Of a stretch of 64,000 bases of DNA, positions 9,587 to 17,780 are shown piece by piece. A program made the position numbers and the translations under genes. This stretch comes from DASPMP01 sp035248725 (GTDB taxonomy: Bacteria; Gemmatimonadota; Gemmatimonadetes; Gemmatimonadales; Gemmatimonadaceae). The stretch is taken from NCBI GenBank assembly GCA_035248725.1, contig DATFHG010000078.1:35607-99606 (forward strand). The letters are read 5' to 3'. How positions within the stretch are numbered: position 1 is the first letter of the stretch; each line of letters opens with the position of its first letter. The notes beneath the pieces are model-generated. The model made no database searches, was not told the origin of the DNA, and was given only the letters and a program-made list of their open reading frames with translations.

Positions 9587-10602
9587 CAGGGCATGGGATG
9601 TCGGTGGGCGGCGGCGTACCTGCCCGTCACGAAGTGCTCGAGCTGACGCTCGATGTCCGTCAGCAACGCGCTCGCGCCAAAGCGGAAGAGATCGGGCCGC
9701 AGCCAGCGGTCCCCAAGCTCGTCCTTCATGAGATACAGATACTCGAGCGCGCCCTTCGCGGTACGAATGCCGCCGGCAGGCTTGAATCCGACCGCGTATC
9801 CCGTGCGCTCGTAGTACTCGCGGATCATGCGCGCCATGACGAGGGCGAACGCCATCGTGGCGTTGACGCTTTCCTTGCCGGTCGACGTCTTGATGAAATC
9901 TGCACCAGCCTGCATGGCGACGACGCTGGCACGCGCGACGTTGCTCAGCGTCGCGAGCTCGCCCGTGGCGAGGATGGCCTTGAGGTGCGCCTCACCGCTG
10001 GCCGCGCGAAACGCCTTCACTTCGTCGTACAGTGCCTGCCAGTTGCCGGTGAGCACGTGCGCGCGCGTGATGACGATGTCGATCTCCTTCGCACCGGCAT
10101 TTACGGACGCCGTGATCTCGGCCAGTCGCTGCTCGAAGGGACTGAGTCCCGCGGGAAACCCGGTCGATACCGCGGCAACGGGGATATCGGAGCCCTTCAG
10201 GGCATCCACGGCGGCGGCAACCAGCGCGTGATACACACACACGGCGCCGACTCTGATCTCGAGGTCACGGACACCGAGCGCGTCCACGAGATCGTCGCGC
10301 AGCGGATGCCGCGCCTTCGCGCAGAGCCGCCGCACGTTGCCCGGGGTGTCGTCCCCGGCGAGCGTGGTCAGATCCATCAGCGTGATCGCGCGGAGCAGCC
10401 ACGCGGCCTGCCACTCCTTCTTCACCGTCCGTCGCGTTGGAATCGTGGCCGCTCGGCGCTCGACCGCGCTTCGATTCACGCGGATCGCCCGCACGACGTC
10501 CAGATCGAGCGGCATTCCTGGATTGCGTTCCAGCTCTTCGCCCGGCATCGACGGCGCCGCCGGAGCAGGTGCGCGCACGAGCTCGAGATTCCGAGTCGCC
10601 AT
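9586..10602 (-). CDS. deoC: Deoxyribose-phosphate aldolase
   Basis: A class I aldolase splitting 2-deoxyribose-5-phosphate into glyceraldehyde-3-phosphate and acetaldehyde. The protein has 338 residues from the ATG at 10602, longer than E. coli DeoC (about 260) and closer to the long bacterial/eukaryotic DERA type. Schiff-base and phosphate motifs are visible: DIVITRAHVLTGNW, DFIKTSTGK and VGFKPAGGIRT, the last two carrying the essential lysines. An upstream in-frame start at 10680 would add 26 residues of non-conserved sequence and is rejected. Its stop overlaps the aldehyde dehydrogenase start, forming a deoC-ALDH16 operon for deoxynucleoside sugar breakdown. Confidence 0.94.
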   Translation of the reverse strand: MATRNLELVRAPAPAAPSMPGEELERNPGMPLDLDVVRAIRVNRSAVERRAATIPTRRTVKKEWQAAWLLRAITLMDLTTLAGDDTPGNVRRLCAKARHPLRDDLVDALGVRDLEIRVGAVCVYHALVAAAVDALKGSDIPVAAVSTGFPAGLSPFEQRLAEITASVNAGAKEIDIVITRAHVLTGNWQALYDEVKAFRAASGEAHLKAILATGELATLSNVARASVVAMQAGADFIKTSTGKESVNATMAFALVMARMIREYYERTGYAVGFKPAGGIRTAKGALEYLYLMKDELGDRWLRPDLFRFGASALLTDIERQLEHFVTGRYAAAHRHPMP

Positions 10603-10697
10603 GGCGCTAAATGTACGACGGCCGCCGTCGACCGGCGAGCGCATCAGGGCACTTCGCTTGCAATTTCTCTCCTCGCACACTGATATCCGGACGGCTC

Positions 10698-11072
10698 ATG
10701 GAGTACACCTCGACCATTTCACGCGACGAGCTACGCGAGAAGATCGACCGCGCCGATCCGTTCTTTCTGTTCGAGGTGCTGCCAGAGCCGTACTTCCGCA
10801 AGCATCACCTGCCCGGGGCGATCCATCTGCCGCCGAACGACATTCCCGCGACGGTGCAACGAATCGTGGCGGACAAGAGCGCGGAAATCGTGGTCTATTG
10901 CTGGGACGAGCACTGACCCACGAGCGCATACGCCGCCCGTGTTCTGGCGGCGCAGGGATTCACCAACGTGCGCGAGTATCGGCCGGGCAAGAAGGATTGG
11001 CGCGCGGCAGGACTGCCCGTGCAGCGCGATGAGCGCCCCGAGCGTCAGGCAGCGTCGTCGTCGTCCACCTGA
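10698..11072 (+). CDS. Rhodanese-domain protein with in-frame TGA at the catalytic cysteine (candidate selenoprotein)
   Basis: The conventional frame runs from ATG 10698 to TGA 10914-10916 (72 residues) and stops inside the rhodanese active-site loop. Past the TGA the same frame continues for 51 sense codons to a TGA at 11070. It encodes the missing half of the domain: PTSAYAARVLAAQGF, then the conserved GKKDW segment and AGLPV. In relatives of this family, as I recall them, the loop reads V-Y-C-x4-C-x2-S with the second Cys catalytic; here it reads VVYCWDEH-TGA-PTS, so the TGA (codon 73) occupies the catalytic position. A GC-rich hairpin lies downstream at SECIS distance. I infer a selenocysteine rhodanese of 124 residues. 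A point nonsense mutation or sequencing error is the alternative. The 3' end overlaps the convergent gene by 28 bp. Confidence 0.65.
10931..10952 (+). promoter_or_regulatory. Candidate bacterial SECIS hairpin
   Basis: A 7-bp all-GC stem (CGCCGCC 10931-10937 / GGCGGCG 10946-10952) with an 8-nt loop CGTGTTCT. The loop begins 21 nt after the TGA and has a G at its second position, which fits the bacterial SECIS rule of a short apical loop with an early G about 16-37 nt downstream of UGA. Alanine-rich coding sequence in a GC-rich genome can form such stems by chance, so this is supporting evidence only. Confidence 0.5.
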
Positions 11073-11560
11073 ACGGGCGTCTGGCGCGCAAAGCGCCGAC
11101 GCCATTCCTCACGTACCACCCGCATCCGCCGCTCGGTCACCTGCGAGTGCGATCCGAAGCGCCGCGAGAGCCAGAGCAGCGCGATCGCGAGAGGAAGCGA
11201 GATGAGCGCCGTCCACGCACCTGCGCCGACGGTATCCCGCAGCATCGGCACCAACCCGATCGAGTAGCTCTGCGGCACGAATGGCCAAATGAGCACGATG
11301 CCCAACGCGTTGCCGACCACAGCGATGCCAAGAACGTGCACCGTCGACCGCCATGCCGGGACCTGGCGCCGCCGGACGGCGAAGATCACAACGCCGAGGA
11401 AAGCCGTGAGCGTGAGAATCCCGCCGAGGTCCATGCCGCCCCGGCTCCGGTGCAGCAGGGCGAACAGACGTGTCGCGCGCATGAGGCCGAACACGACCAT
11501 CGCGCCGAACACGAACGCCCACGCGGGCAGCTGATCGATGCGAAAGGCGAGACGGCGCAT
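11045..11560 (-). CDS. Hypothetical membrane protein
   Basis: A 171-residue protein with four hydrophobic segments (about 12-30, 45-62, 75-95 and 112-130), then a basic cytoplasmic helix with several arginines and an acidic end (VDDDDAA). I recognise no family. It is the last of three co-directional genes (metK, alpha/beta hydrolase, this), 25 bp after the hydrolase stop, so it may belong to the same transcript. Its stop lies inside the 3' part of the convergent rhodanese gene. Confidence 0.6.
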   Translation of the reverse strand: MRRLAFRIDQLPAWAFVFGAMVVFGLMRATRLFALLHRSRGGMDLGGILTLTAFLGVVIFAVRRRQVPAWRSTVHVLGIAVVGNALGIVLIWPFVPQSYSIGLVPMLRDTVGAGAWTALISLPLAIALLWLSRRFGSHSQVTERRMRVVREEWRRRFARQTPVQVDDDDAA

Positions 11561-11585
11561 GTCGGACGATCAGGCAACTTCCGTG

Positions 11586-12464
11586 TCAGTGCGATCGACA
11601 GTACGTGGCCTGCGTGTCTACTGCGCAGATCGCTGACATCAGCGCCGAGCCCGTTGCGGGGTCCCGAAGGTAGCGGGCGATCACATGCGCCTCCTCCGAC
11701 GCCGGAGCGTGCGTCGCCACATCCTGCGCGACGTTTCCGGGGAGCTGACCACTGAGCGGACCAGACAGCACATCCGCGGCGTCGTAGACGTTCGTCCACG
11801 AAACGACGCCGGACGGCACACGCAGGCCGTCGCCGGTCTCACCGAAGATGATCTCACGCACGGGACGCAACGCCAGCGGCGAGCCGATGGTGATCAGTCG
11901 CAGGTTGTGGAGGGAATCGTCGCGCAGCAGGTACCCGTACGTCACGAGCGACCCGAGGCTGAACGCCACCACAATCACCGGCCGGTTCTCTCGCGCGGCG
12001 GCCGTCAGCACCTGCCCCACGCGATTCTCGGCGGCGCACCGGGTGCGCGCGTCCAGCACATACATCGTCTCGCCCACGAGCCCGCGCAGCTCACGTGAAT
12101 CCTCGCCGATCGCGCCAGCGAGAAAATTCAGGAATCCGCTCGCTACGTCGCGCAACTGTGTCAGGCCCGCGTCGGCCGTCGCGAGCCGCGATCCGCATTC
12201 GTACGCCGAGTCCGGATCCAGCGCGTCGGCATACCAGGCGAGTCGGACATCCGAATCGCGGAGCGGCGGCACACCCTGGAGGGCGAGCGACGAATCCATG
12301 TCCGCCTCCCACTCGCGCCGCAGAATCGCCGTGTCCTGCCCGAACTGACCGCGGCCGTGGACGAACACGATGATCGGACGCTGCTCGTCTCCACGCGCGC
12401 GTGCGCCCGCGCTGACGCAGGCGCAGGCCGCGGAGATGAAGATGCCGAGAGCAAGAAGGCGCAT
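11586..12464 (-). CDS. Exported alpha/beta-hydrolase-like protein
   Basis: A 292-residue protein with a signal peptide or lipoprotein-like N-terminus (residues 1-20, containing Cys14 and Cys16). Alpha/beta hydrolase signs are the IIVFVHGRGQ oxyanion-type loop at 31-40 and a nucleophile elbow VVAFSLGSL with Ser169. The segment LITIGSPLALRP later resembles lipase-like or DUF676-like hydrolases. An even number of scattered cysteines suggests disulphides outside the cytoplasm. Asp and His of the triad cannot be assigned with certainty. It sits 41 bp behind metK in the same direction, with no terminator between. The substrate is unknown. Confidence 0.65.
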   Translation of the reverse strand: MRLLALGIFISAACACVSAGARARGDEQRPIIVFVHGRGQFGQDTAILRREWEADMDSSLALQGVPPLRDSDVRLAWYADALDPDSAYECGSRLATADAGLTQLRDVASGFLNFLAGAIGEDSRELRGLVGETMYVLDARTRCAAENRVGQVLTAAARENRPVIVVAFSLGSLVTYGYLLRDDSLHNLRLITIGSPLALRPVREIIFGETGDGLRVPSGVVSWTNVYDAADVLSGPLSGQLPGNVAQDVATHAPASEEAHVIARYLRDPATGSALMSAICAVDTQATYCRSH

Positions 12465-12505
12465 GGGCTACGTACCCCGTGCGCACTTCAAGGATCGCGC
12501 TACGA

Positions 12506-13642
12506 CTACGCTTCCCAGCTCAATCCCGGCCGGCCGAAATGGCCGTAGTTCGTCGACTGGCGATAGATGGGTCGCAACAGATCCAGCCGCTCGATGATCG
12601 CTCGCGGACGGAAGTCGAAGGTTCGCACCATCGCCTCGGCGGCAGACGCATCGCCGGTGCCGAATGTGTCCACACGCACCGAGACGGGCTCAGCGCGACC
12701 GATGGCGTAGCCGACCTGCACTTCGGCGCGACGAGCGATTCCGGATTTCACGATGTGCCGAGCGACGAACCGACAGAAGTACGCGCCAGAGCGGTCCACC
12801 TTCGACGGGTCCTTGCCGCTGAACGCACCGCCACCATGGCGGCCCATTCCCCCGTACGAATCCACGATGATCTTCCGACCGGTCACGCCGCAGTCGGCGC
12901 TCGGGCCACCTTCCACGAATGAACCGGTCGGGTTCACCAGCACTTCGATGCCGGGATGGTACCACCGTCCGAGCACGGAGGCACACAAGGTGTTCGCCAC
13001 ATAGTTGCGGATGTCCTGTTGCGACACGCTTCTCGAATGCATCGTCGAGACGAGCACGGTGCGCACGGCCACCGGCGCGCCGCCTTCGTACTGGACCGAC
13101 ACCTGCGTCTTCGAGTCGGGGCGCAGCCACGGTACCTGCTTCTTCTTGCGCGCCTCCGTGAGCTGTCTCGCGAGCTTGTGCGCGAGGAGAATCGGGAGCG
13201 GCATCAGCTCGGGCGTCTCGTCCGTCGCGTAGCCGAACATGATGCCCTGATCGCCGGCGCCGCCGACGTCGACGCCCTGGCCGATCTCGCCTGCCTGGCG
13301 CGATATCAATTGCGTGACCCGCACGCCGTCGGCGTTGAAGCTCTCCGTCGCATCCGTGTAACCGATCTCGCGAATGGCGTCCCGAGCCACGGCCTCGAAA
13401 TCGACGTGCGCGGCGCTGGTGATTTCGCCGGCGAGCACGACGTCGCCACTCTTCACCAGGACCTCGCACGCTACGCGGCTGCGGGGGTCCTGCGTCAGAT
13501 GCGCGTCGAGAATCGAGTCGGCGATGTAGTCGCAGACCTTGTCCGGGTGTCCTTCGCTCACCGACTCCGACGTGAAGACGTAGGCGGTGTCGACTCCCTT
13601 CTCGAAGGTCGCGCGTGCGCTCGAGGGCGCGGTAACGGTCAT
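12506..13642 (-). CDS. metK: S-adenosylmethionine synthetase
   Basis: Makes SAM from methionine and ATP in the cytoplasm. The protein has 378 residues from ATG 13642, matching the family length. Motifs visible are TSESVSEGHPDKVCDYIADSIL near the N-terminus (the ATP/Mg loop with the conserved HPDK), GAGDQGIMFGYA and GGGAFSGKDPSKVDRS. The start follows an AGGAG ribosome-binding site. An in-frame ATG at 13708 would place the leader terminator inside the gene and is rejected. The 5' leader (13643 to about 13778) carries hairpins and an intrinsic terminator, so expression is probably controlled by attenuation. ahcY lies about 7 kb away, so two enzymes of the SAM cycle are in this window. Confidence 0.95.
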   Translation of the reverse strand: MTVTAPSSARATFEKGVDTAYVFTSESVSEGHPDKVCDYIADSILDAHLTQDPRSRVACEVLVKSGDVVLAGEITSAAHVDFEAVARDAIREIGYTDATESFNADGVRVTQLISRQAGEIGQGVDVGGAGDQGIMFGYATDETPELMPLPILLAHKLARQLTEARKKKQVPWLRPDSKTQVSVQYEGGAPVAVRTVLVSTMHSRSVSQQDIRNYVANTLCASVLGRWYHPGIEVLVNPTGSFVEGGPSADCGVTGRKIIVDSYGGMGRHGGGAFSGKDPSKVDRSGAYFCRFVARHIVKSGIARRAEVQVGYAIGRAEPVSVRVDTFGTGDASAAEAMVRTFDFRPRAIIERLDLLRPIYRQSTNYGHFGRPGLSWEA

Positions 13643-13662
13643 GCGATGACTCCTGATGTTGG

Positions 13663-13778
13663 AAAACAAAACGGCCCCGACATCGTCGCGGGCCGTGACA
13701 TCAGCCACGACTTAGACGGGTGTGTTCGGAACCGATCGTTCCGCGCGCGGCCCGTCAAATCGGGGAAATCGCCGCGCC
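13663..13778 (-). promoter_or_regulatory. Structured metK leader: candidate riboswitch/attenuator with terminator
   Basis: Reading the minus strand 5' to 3': stem H1 pairs 13771-13777 with 13745-13751 (7 bp, GCGCGGC/GCCGCGC, 19-nt loop). Stem H2 immediately after it pairs 13738-13743 with 13727-13732 (CGGAAC/GTTCCG). GACGG in the H1 loop is complementary to CCGTC at 13715-13719 beyond H2, allowing a pseudoknot. A hairpin at 13694-13709 (CGTGGC/GTCACG) overlaps the 5' arm of an 11-bp terminator stem (13671-13696), which is followed by TTTTGTTTT. The mutually exclusive last two hairpins are typical of attenuation. It does not match a SAM riboswitch class that I can recall. Confidence 0.55.
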
Positions 13779-13784
13779 GGTTAC

Positions 13785-13812
13785 AACGTAGCAGCGGGCT
13801 CGTGCTCGTCAA
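13785..13812 (-). promoter_or_regulatory. Possible metK promoter
   Basis: On the minus strand TTGACG (13812-13807) and TACGTT (13790-13785) are separated by 16 nt. Transcription would begin near 13778 and give the roughly 135-nt structured leader. The -10 match is modest. Confidence 0.4.
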
Positions 13813-13880
13813 CCCGGAATCGTCAGAACCCCTGGCGGTCCCGGGTGTAGAGCGGGGCAGTCTCTGCTGGAGCATCTCTC

Positions 13881-14495
13881 GTGTCGGCTCACCTCCCGCT
13901 GCGGCCCGCGGCGCTCCTCATCCCAGCGCTCGTCGTTTCCGGTTGCAGCACTCCCGCCTCAGTGATTCGGACTGGACGCACGCTTCCGAGCGTATCCGCC
14001 GGCGCGGCCGTCGTCATCCCCACGGCCGAGCGCTACATCGGGGTTCCGTACCGCTGGGGCGGGACGTCGCCATCGACGGGATTCGATTGTTCGGGTTATA
14101 CGCAGTACGTCTTCGCGAAGCATGGCGTGCGCTTGCCGCGGACGTCACGATCGCAGGCCTTCGCCGGCGCGAACATCCGGGATTACCGCGCCCTGCGCCC
14201 CGGGGACCTCATCATGTTCGCCGAAGATGGGAAGCCCATCAGCCACGTCGCGATCTACGCGGGGCACGATCGCATCATTCACTCGAGCAGCAGCGGCGCG
14301 GGCGTGCGCTATGACGATCTCACGAGCCGGCGCGGGACGTGGTTCCGCACCCATATGGTAGTGGCGCGCCGTGTCGCGACTCCCGCGCAAGGCAGTCACC
14401 TTGTCTTCGATCTCGTGTCGCAGCTGCGGAGTGCGGGCGTTCGCGTTGACGCGCCGTCCATCGCTGACGTCATCGGAGATCTGGCGCCGCGCTAG
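13881..14495 (+). CDS. NlpC/P60 (C40) cell-wall peptidase, lipoprotein
   Basis: A 204-residue murein endopeptidase-type protein. Residues 1-22 are a lipoprotein signal with lipobox VSGC (Cys22). The NlpC/P60 domain spans about 47-165 and has catalytic Cys70 in GFDCSGY, His122 in ISHVAIY and His134 in RIIHSSS. It should cleave gamma-D-glutamyl-diamino acid bonds in peptidoglycan stems at the cell envelope. About 40 extra residues follow the domain without recognisable features. The start is the first codon after the divergent metK leader. It precedes the SusC gene by 131 bp, but a shared transcript is uncertain. Confidence 0.88.
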   Translation: MSAHLPLRPAALLIPALVVSGCSTPASVIRTGRTLPSVSAGAAVVIPTAERYIGVPYRWGGTSPSTGFDCSGYTQYVFAKHGVRLPRTSRSQAFAGANIRDYRALRPGDLIMFAEDGKPISHVAIYAGHDRIIHSSSSGAGVRYDDLTSRRGTWFRTHMVVARRVATPAQGSHLVFDLVSQLRSAGVRVDAPSIADVIGDLAPR

Positions 14496-14626
14496 CACCG
14501 GAATCGGGCGGTTGACGGCGATTGACTTGCTCGGCGAGCGCAGCACTCACTAGGATTGCGCCACAGGCCGGTGCGTGAGCGCCGACGCTCGTCGGCCGGC
14601 TTCCCTCCCCTCCCTGAAGAGGTGTT

Positions 14627-17600
14627 ATGAGAAGCTGGATGCCTGGTGCGGGCGCTTCGAGCGCGCGCGCTCTGTGGCGTTCGTCGTGGCGGGTGGCCAC
14701 GCGAATCGGGTTGGTGGTTCTGCTGGTCTTCCCCGCACGGCTCATCGCGCAGAGCGGCGTGGTTGCCGGGACGGTGGTCAGCGCCGCCCAGGAACCGATC
14801 AGTGGTGCGCGTGTGGATGTGGTGGGCACAACGTTGCGCGGCACGACCGACGAAAACGGCCGCTTCCGCATCGCTGGCGTGAGCGGAACCGTGGTCTCCC
14901 TCGAGGTGCGCCGCATCGGGTATCGTCTCGCGCGCATATCCGCGCGCGTCGGCGCGGAGGACAACCAAATCGTCCTCACGAGCAGCCCGACGAGCCTCGA
15001 GGCCGTCGTGGTGACGGGTACTCCCGGCGCCGCGCAGAAACGCGAGCTTGGCAATGCGGTCGGAACGATCAACGCAGCCGACGTGGTTGCGACCGCGCCC
15101 GTGATGAACGTGCAGGGCCTGCTGAACGGTCGATCCCCCAGCGTCGTCGTCATGCCGACGTCCGGCCAGGTGGGCACGGGTTCCCAGATCCGCATTCGGG
15201 GTCTCTCGAGTCTGTCCCTCGGCAACAATCCGTTGATCTTCGTCGACGGTGTGCGCGTGAACAACGAAGCGGCGACGGGGCCGATCAGTCAGGCGTTCGG
15301 CTCGGCTCCGATTTCGCGGCTCAACGATTTCAACCCGAACGAAATCGAATCGATCGAGATCCTGAAGGGACCGAGTGCCGCGACGCTGTACGGAACGGAA
15401 GCGGCGAACGGGGTCATCAACATCATCACCAAGAAAGGCGCTGCCTCGGCGAAGCCGAGATGGACGTTCACGACGCGACAGGGCGTGAACTACTTCGCGA
15501 ACTATCGCGATCGCTTTCCCGTGAACTACGGCCCGATGCGGAATGCCGCCGGGACGACGGCCGGTCAGCAGGTGGTTGCGCTGGATTTCGATTCGCTGCT
15601 CGTGGGTAACTGCGGCGACTCGATCGCGACTCGCCTGGGCAGGAAGTGCGACATCTTCCGCAACGGCCAGCACCAGGAGACGGACCTCTCGGTGACGGGA
15701 GGCGTCGGCGCGCTGAATTACTTCGCCAGCGGCGGCCTGCTCGACGATCAGGGCGCGGAGCCGCGCAGCAGCGTTCGGCACTACAGCGGCCGACTGAACC
15801 TCAGCTTCGCCGCGACGGACAAGTTCCGGATCTCGACGAACATCGGCCACATCACCGGCCCCACGGCGGTGCCGTGCGACGCCGGCTGCGGCGGCTACAC
15901 GTGGACCACGCTGTCGGCGACGCCGTCGAACTACAATCTTGCGACGCGTCACGGATTCCACAGCAGTCTGCCGTATCAGTACGACCAGACGGTGGTCCTC
16001 TGGCAGGATCTGTCGCGGACCACGGCCAGCGTGCGGTTCGAGCATCAGCCGACCGCGTGGCTCTCCCATCGTCTCGTGCTCGGCGGGGACATCACCCGCG
16101 AGGGCAATAACGAGTGGGACCCGCGCATCGATTCGCTCCAGTCCAACGGCTATCGCGAGATCACCGACCGCGACGTCACGGATCGTTCGCTCGACTACTC
16201 CGCGAGCGCGATCTGGAACTACGACCCGACGATGCGTTTCACCACATCGGCCGGTGCGCAGTACTTCACGAACAGCATTCACTCCGTGTTCGCGAGCGGC
16301 TCGGTGTTTCCGACCCCCGGGCTCAAGTCGGTCACGTCGACGACGGCCAACAAGACAAACTCGGAAGGATTCCTGGACGACAAGTCGCTTGGCATTTACC
16401 TGCAAGAAGAATTCGGGTGGCGGGACCGTTTGTATCTCACCGCCGCGTTGCGCAACGACGACCACAGCGCGTTCGGGAGTCAGTTCAACCGGGTGACGTA
16501 CCCCAAGTACTCGCTGAGCTATGTCGTCAGCGACGAGCCGTGGTTCAAGGTGCCCGGGCTCGGCGATCGCATCAGCGAGGCACGACTGCGCCTGGCGTAC
16601 GGGCAGTCGGGAAAGGCGCCAGCGACGTACGCGTCCATCCGGACGTACTCGCCGACGTCGGGGCCGAACGATTCTCCCGCGGTCACGTCGTTCACGATCG
16701 GCAATCCGAATCTTGGTCCGGAGATCAGCAGCGAGCTCGAAGCGGGCTTCGATCTCGGCGTGCTGAACGATCGTGCCGGCGTCGAGTTCACCTACTACAA
16801 CAAGAAGACGCGCGATGCGATCCTCGATCGCGTCGTGCCGCCATCCGCCGGTCAGATCTCCATCTTGAACGGGTTGTCAGCAACGCAGCCGATCAACATC
16901 GGCGCGATCGTCAACAAGGGCATCGAGCTCGCCGTGCGCGGAACGCCGTATCGCGGCGACATGGCGGGACTGGACCTCACCGCGAGCATCTCGACGAACG
17001 ACAACGAGGTCACGGACCTCGGGCTCCCGGGGCAGTACTTCGTTTCCGCAGGAACGTTCCTGCGGCATCAGGTGGGCTATCCGGCGTTCGCCTGGTTCGA
17101 GAAGCGATTGGTGTCGACGTCGTTCAACCGCACGACTGGCGTGGCGTCCAACCTCATGTGCGCGGATACCATTCCCGGTTCGGGCGGAAAGGAAAAGCCG
17201 AACAGCGCCGTGCCGTGCGCGACGGCGCCAGCGGTATATCTCGGCCGGTCCATACCGCCGCGTGAGATGTCGTTCAGCGGCAACCTCACGCTGCTCCAGC
17301 GCTTTCACGTGTACACGATGTTCGATGTGAAGAACGGCCACAAAAAGCTCGACGGCAACACGCGCGTGCGCTGTGGCATCTTCGGCCGCTGCCTGGAGAA
17401 CTTCGTGAACCTCCCGGATGCGCAGCTCACGAACTTCCCGAATCTCAAGCAGACCGTCGACTCGATGACCGTCGCGCGATATCAGTCGAACAGCACCATC
17501 GTGGATTACCTGATCACGAAGGCGAACTTCGGCCGCTGGCGCGAGCTCACCTTCTCGTACGACATCCCGAATCGCTACGCGCAGCGCGCCGGCGCGGACC

Positions 17601-17770
17601 ACGCGAGCATCGCGCTGTCCGGACGCAATCTGAAGTTGTGGACCAGTTATCAGGGTTTCGAGCCCGAGGCGATGTTCCTCGGCGGCACGCGCGGCGGAAA
17701 CGCGGCGTGGGAGCAAACGACACTTCCGCAGCTGACTTCGTGGTACGTGTCCCTCAACGTCGGCTTCTGA
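14627..17770 (+). CDS. SusC/RagA-family TonB-dependent outer membrane receptor
   Basis: A 1047-residue outer-membrane importer. The signal peptide (about 1-42) ends near IAQS. A carboxypeptidase-regulatory-like domain follows (GVVAGTVVSAAQEPISGARV at about 44-63 onward). The plug domain from about 125 to 265 contains the IRIRGLSSLS segment and the typical ATLYGTEAANGVINIITKKG end. The rest is a beta barrel with a terminal aromatic residue (NVGF). The next gene encodes the SusD partner 10 bp downstream, as expected for a nutrient-binding and uptake pair. No glycoside hydrolase or peptidase is adjacent, so the nutrient is unknown. Confidence 0.93.
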   Translation: MRSWMPGAGASSARALWRSSWRVATRIGLVVLLVFPARLIAQSGVVAGTVVSAAQEPISGARVDVVGTTLRGTTDENGRFRIAGVSGTVVSLEVRRIGYRLARISARVGAEDNQIVLTSSPTSLEAVVVTGTPGAAQKRELGNAVGTINAADVVATAPVMNVQGLLNGRSPSVVVMPTSGQVGTGSQIRIRGLSSLSLGNNPLIFVDGVRVNNEAATGPISQAFGSAPISRLNDFNPNEIESIEILKGPSAATLYGTEAANGVINIITKKGAASAKPRWTFTTRQGVNYFANYRDRFPVNYGPMRNAAGTTAGQQVVALDFDSLLVGNCGDSIATRLGRKCDIFRNGQHQETDLSVTGGVGALNYFASGGLLDDQGAEPRSSVRHYSGRLNLSFAATDKFRISTNIGHITGPTAVPCDAGCGGYTWTTLSATPSNYNLATRHGFHSSLPYQYDQTVVLWQDLSRTTASVRFEHQPTAWLSHRLVLGGDITREGNNEWDPRIDSLQSNGYREITDRDVTDRSLDYSASAIWNYDPTMRFTTSAGAQYFTNSIHSVFASGSVFPTPGLKSVTSTTANKTNSEGFLDDKSLGIYLQEEFGWRDRLYLTAALRNDDHSAFGSQFNRVTYPKYSLSYVVSDEPWFKVPGLGDRISEARLRLAYGQSGKAPATYASIRTYSPTSGPNDSPAVTSFTIGNPNLGPEISSELEAGFDLGVLNDRAGVEFTYYNKKTRDAILDRVVPPSAGQISILNGLSATQPINIGAIVNKGIELAVRGTPYRGDMAGLDLTASISTNDNEVTDLGLPGQYFVSAGTFLRHQVGYPAFAWFEKRLVSTSFNRTTGVASNLMCADTIPGSGGKEKPNSAVPCATAPAVYLGRSIPPREMSFSGNLTLLQRFHVYTMFDVKNGHKKLDGNTRVRCGIFGRCLENFVNLPDAQLTNFPNLKQTVDSMTVARYQSNSTIVDYLITKANFGRWRELTFSYDIPNRYAQRAGADHASIALSGRNLKLWTSYQGFEPEAMFLGGTRGGNAAWEQTTLPQLTSWYVSLNVGF

Positions 17771-17780
17771 GGGCCGAACA

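Noticed and set aside
7643..9646. 667-codon open frame on the plus strand opposite the ALDH16 gene
   Set aside because: It is the antisense shadow of a well-supported enzyme gene. Its protein is Arg/His/Asp-rich without any domain, as expected for the complementary frame of GC-rich coding DNA.
10698..10916. Reading the rhodanese as a simple truncated pseudogene
   Set aside because: The frame downstream of the TGA is intact, keeps conserved domain residues and GC-rich third positions, and the TGA falls exactly on the catalytic Cys codon. A recent point mutation cannot be excluded, but recoding explains more.
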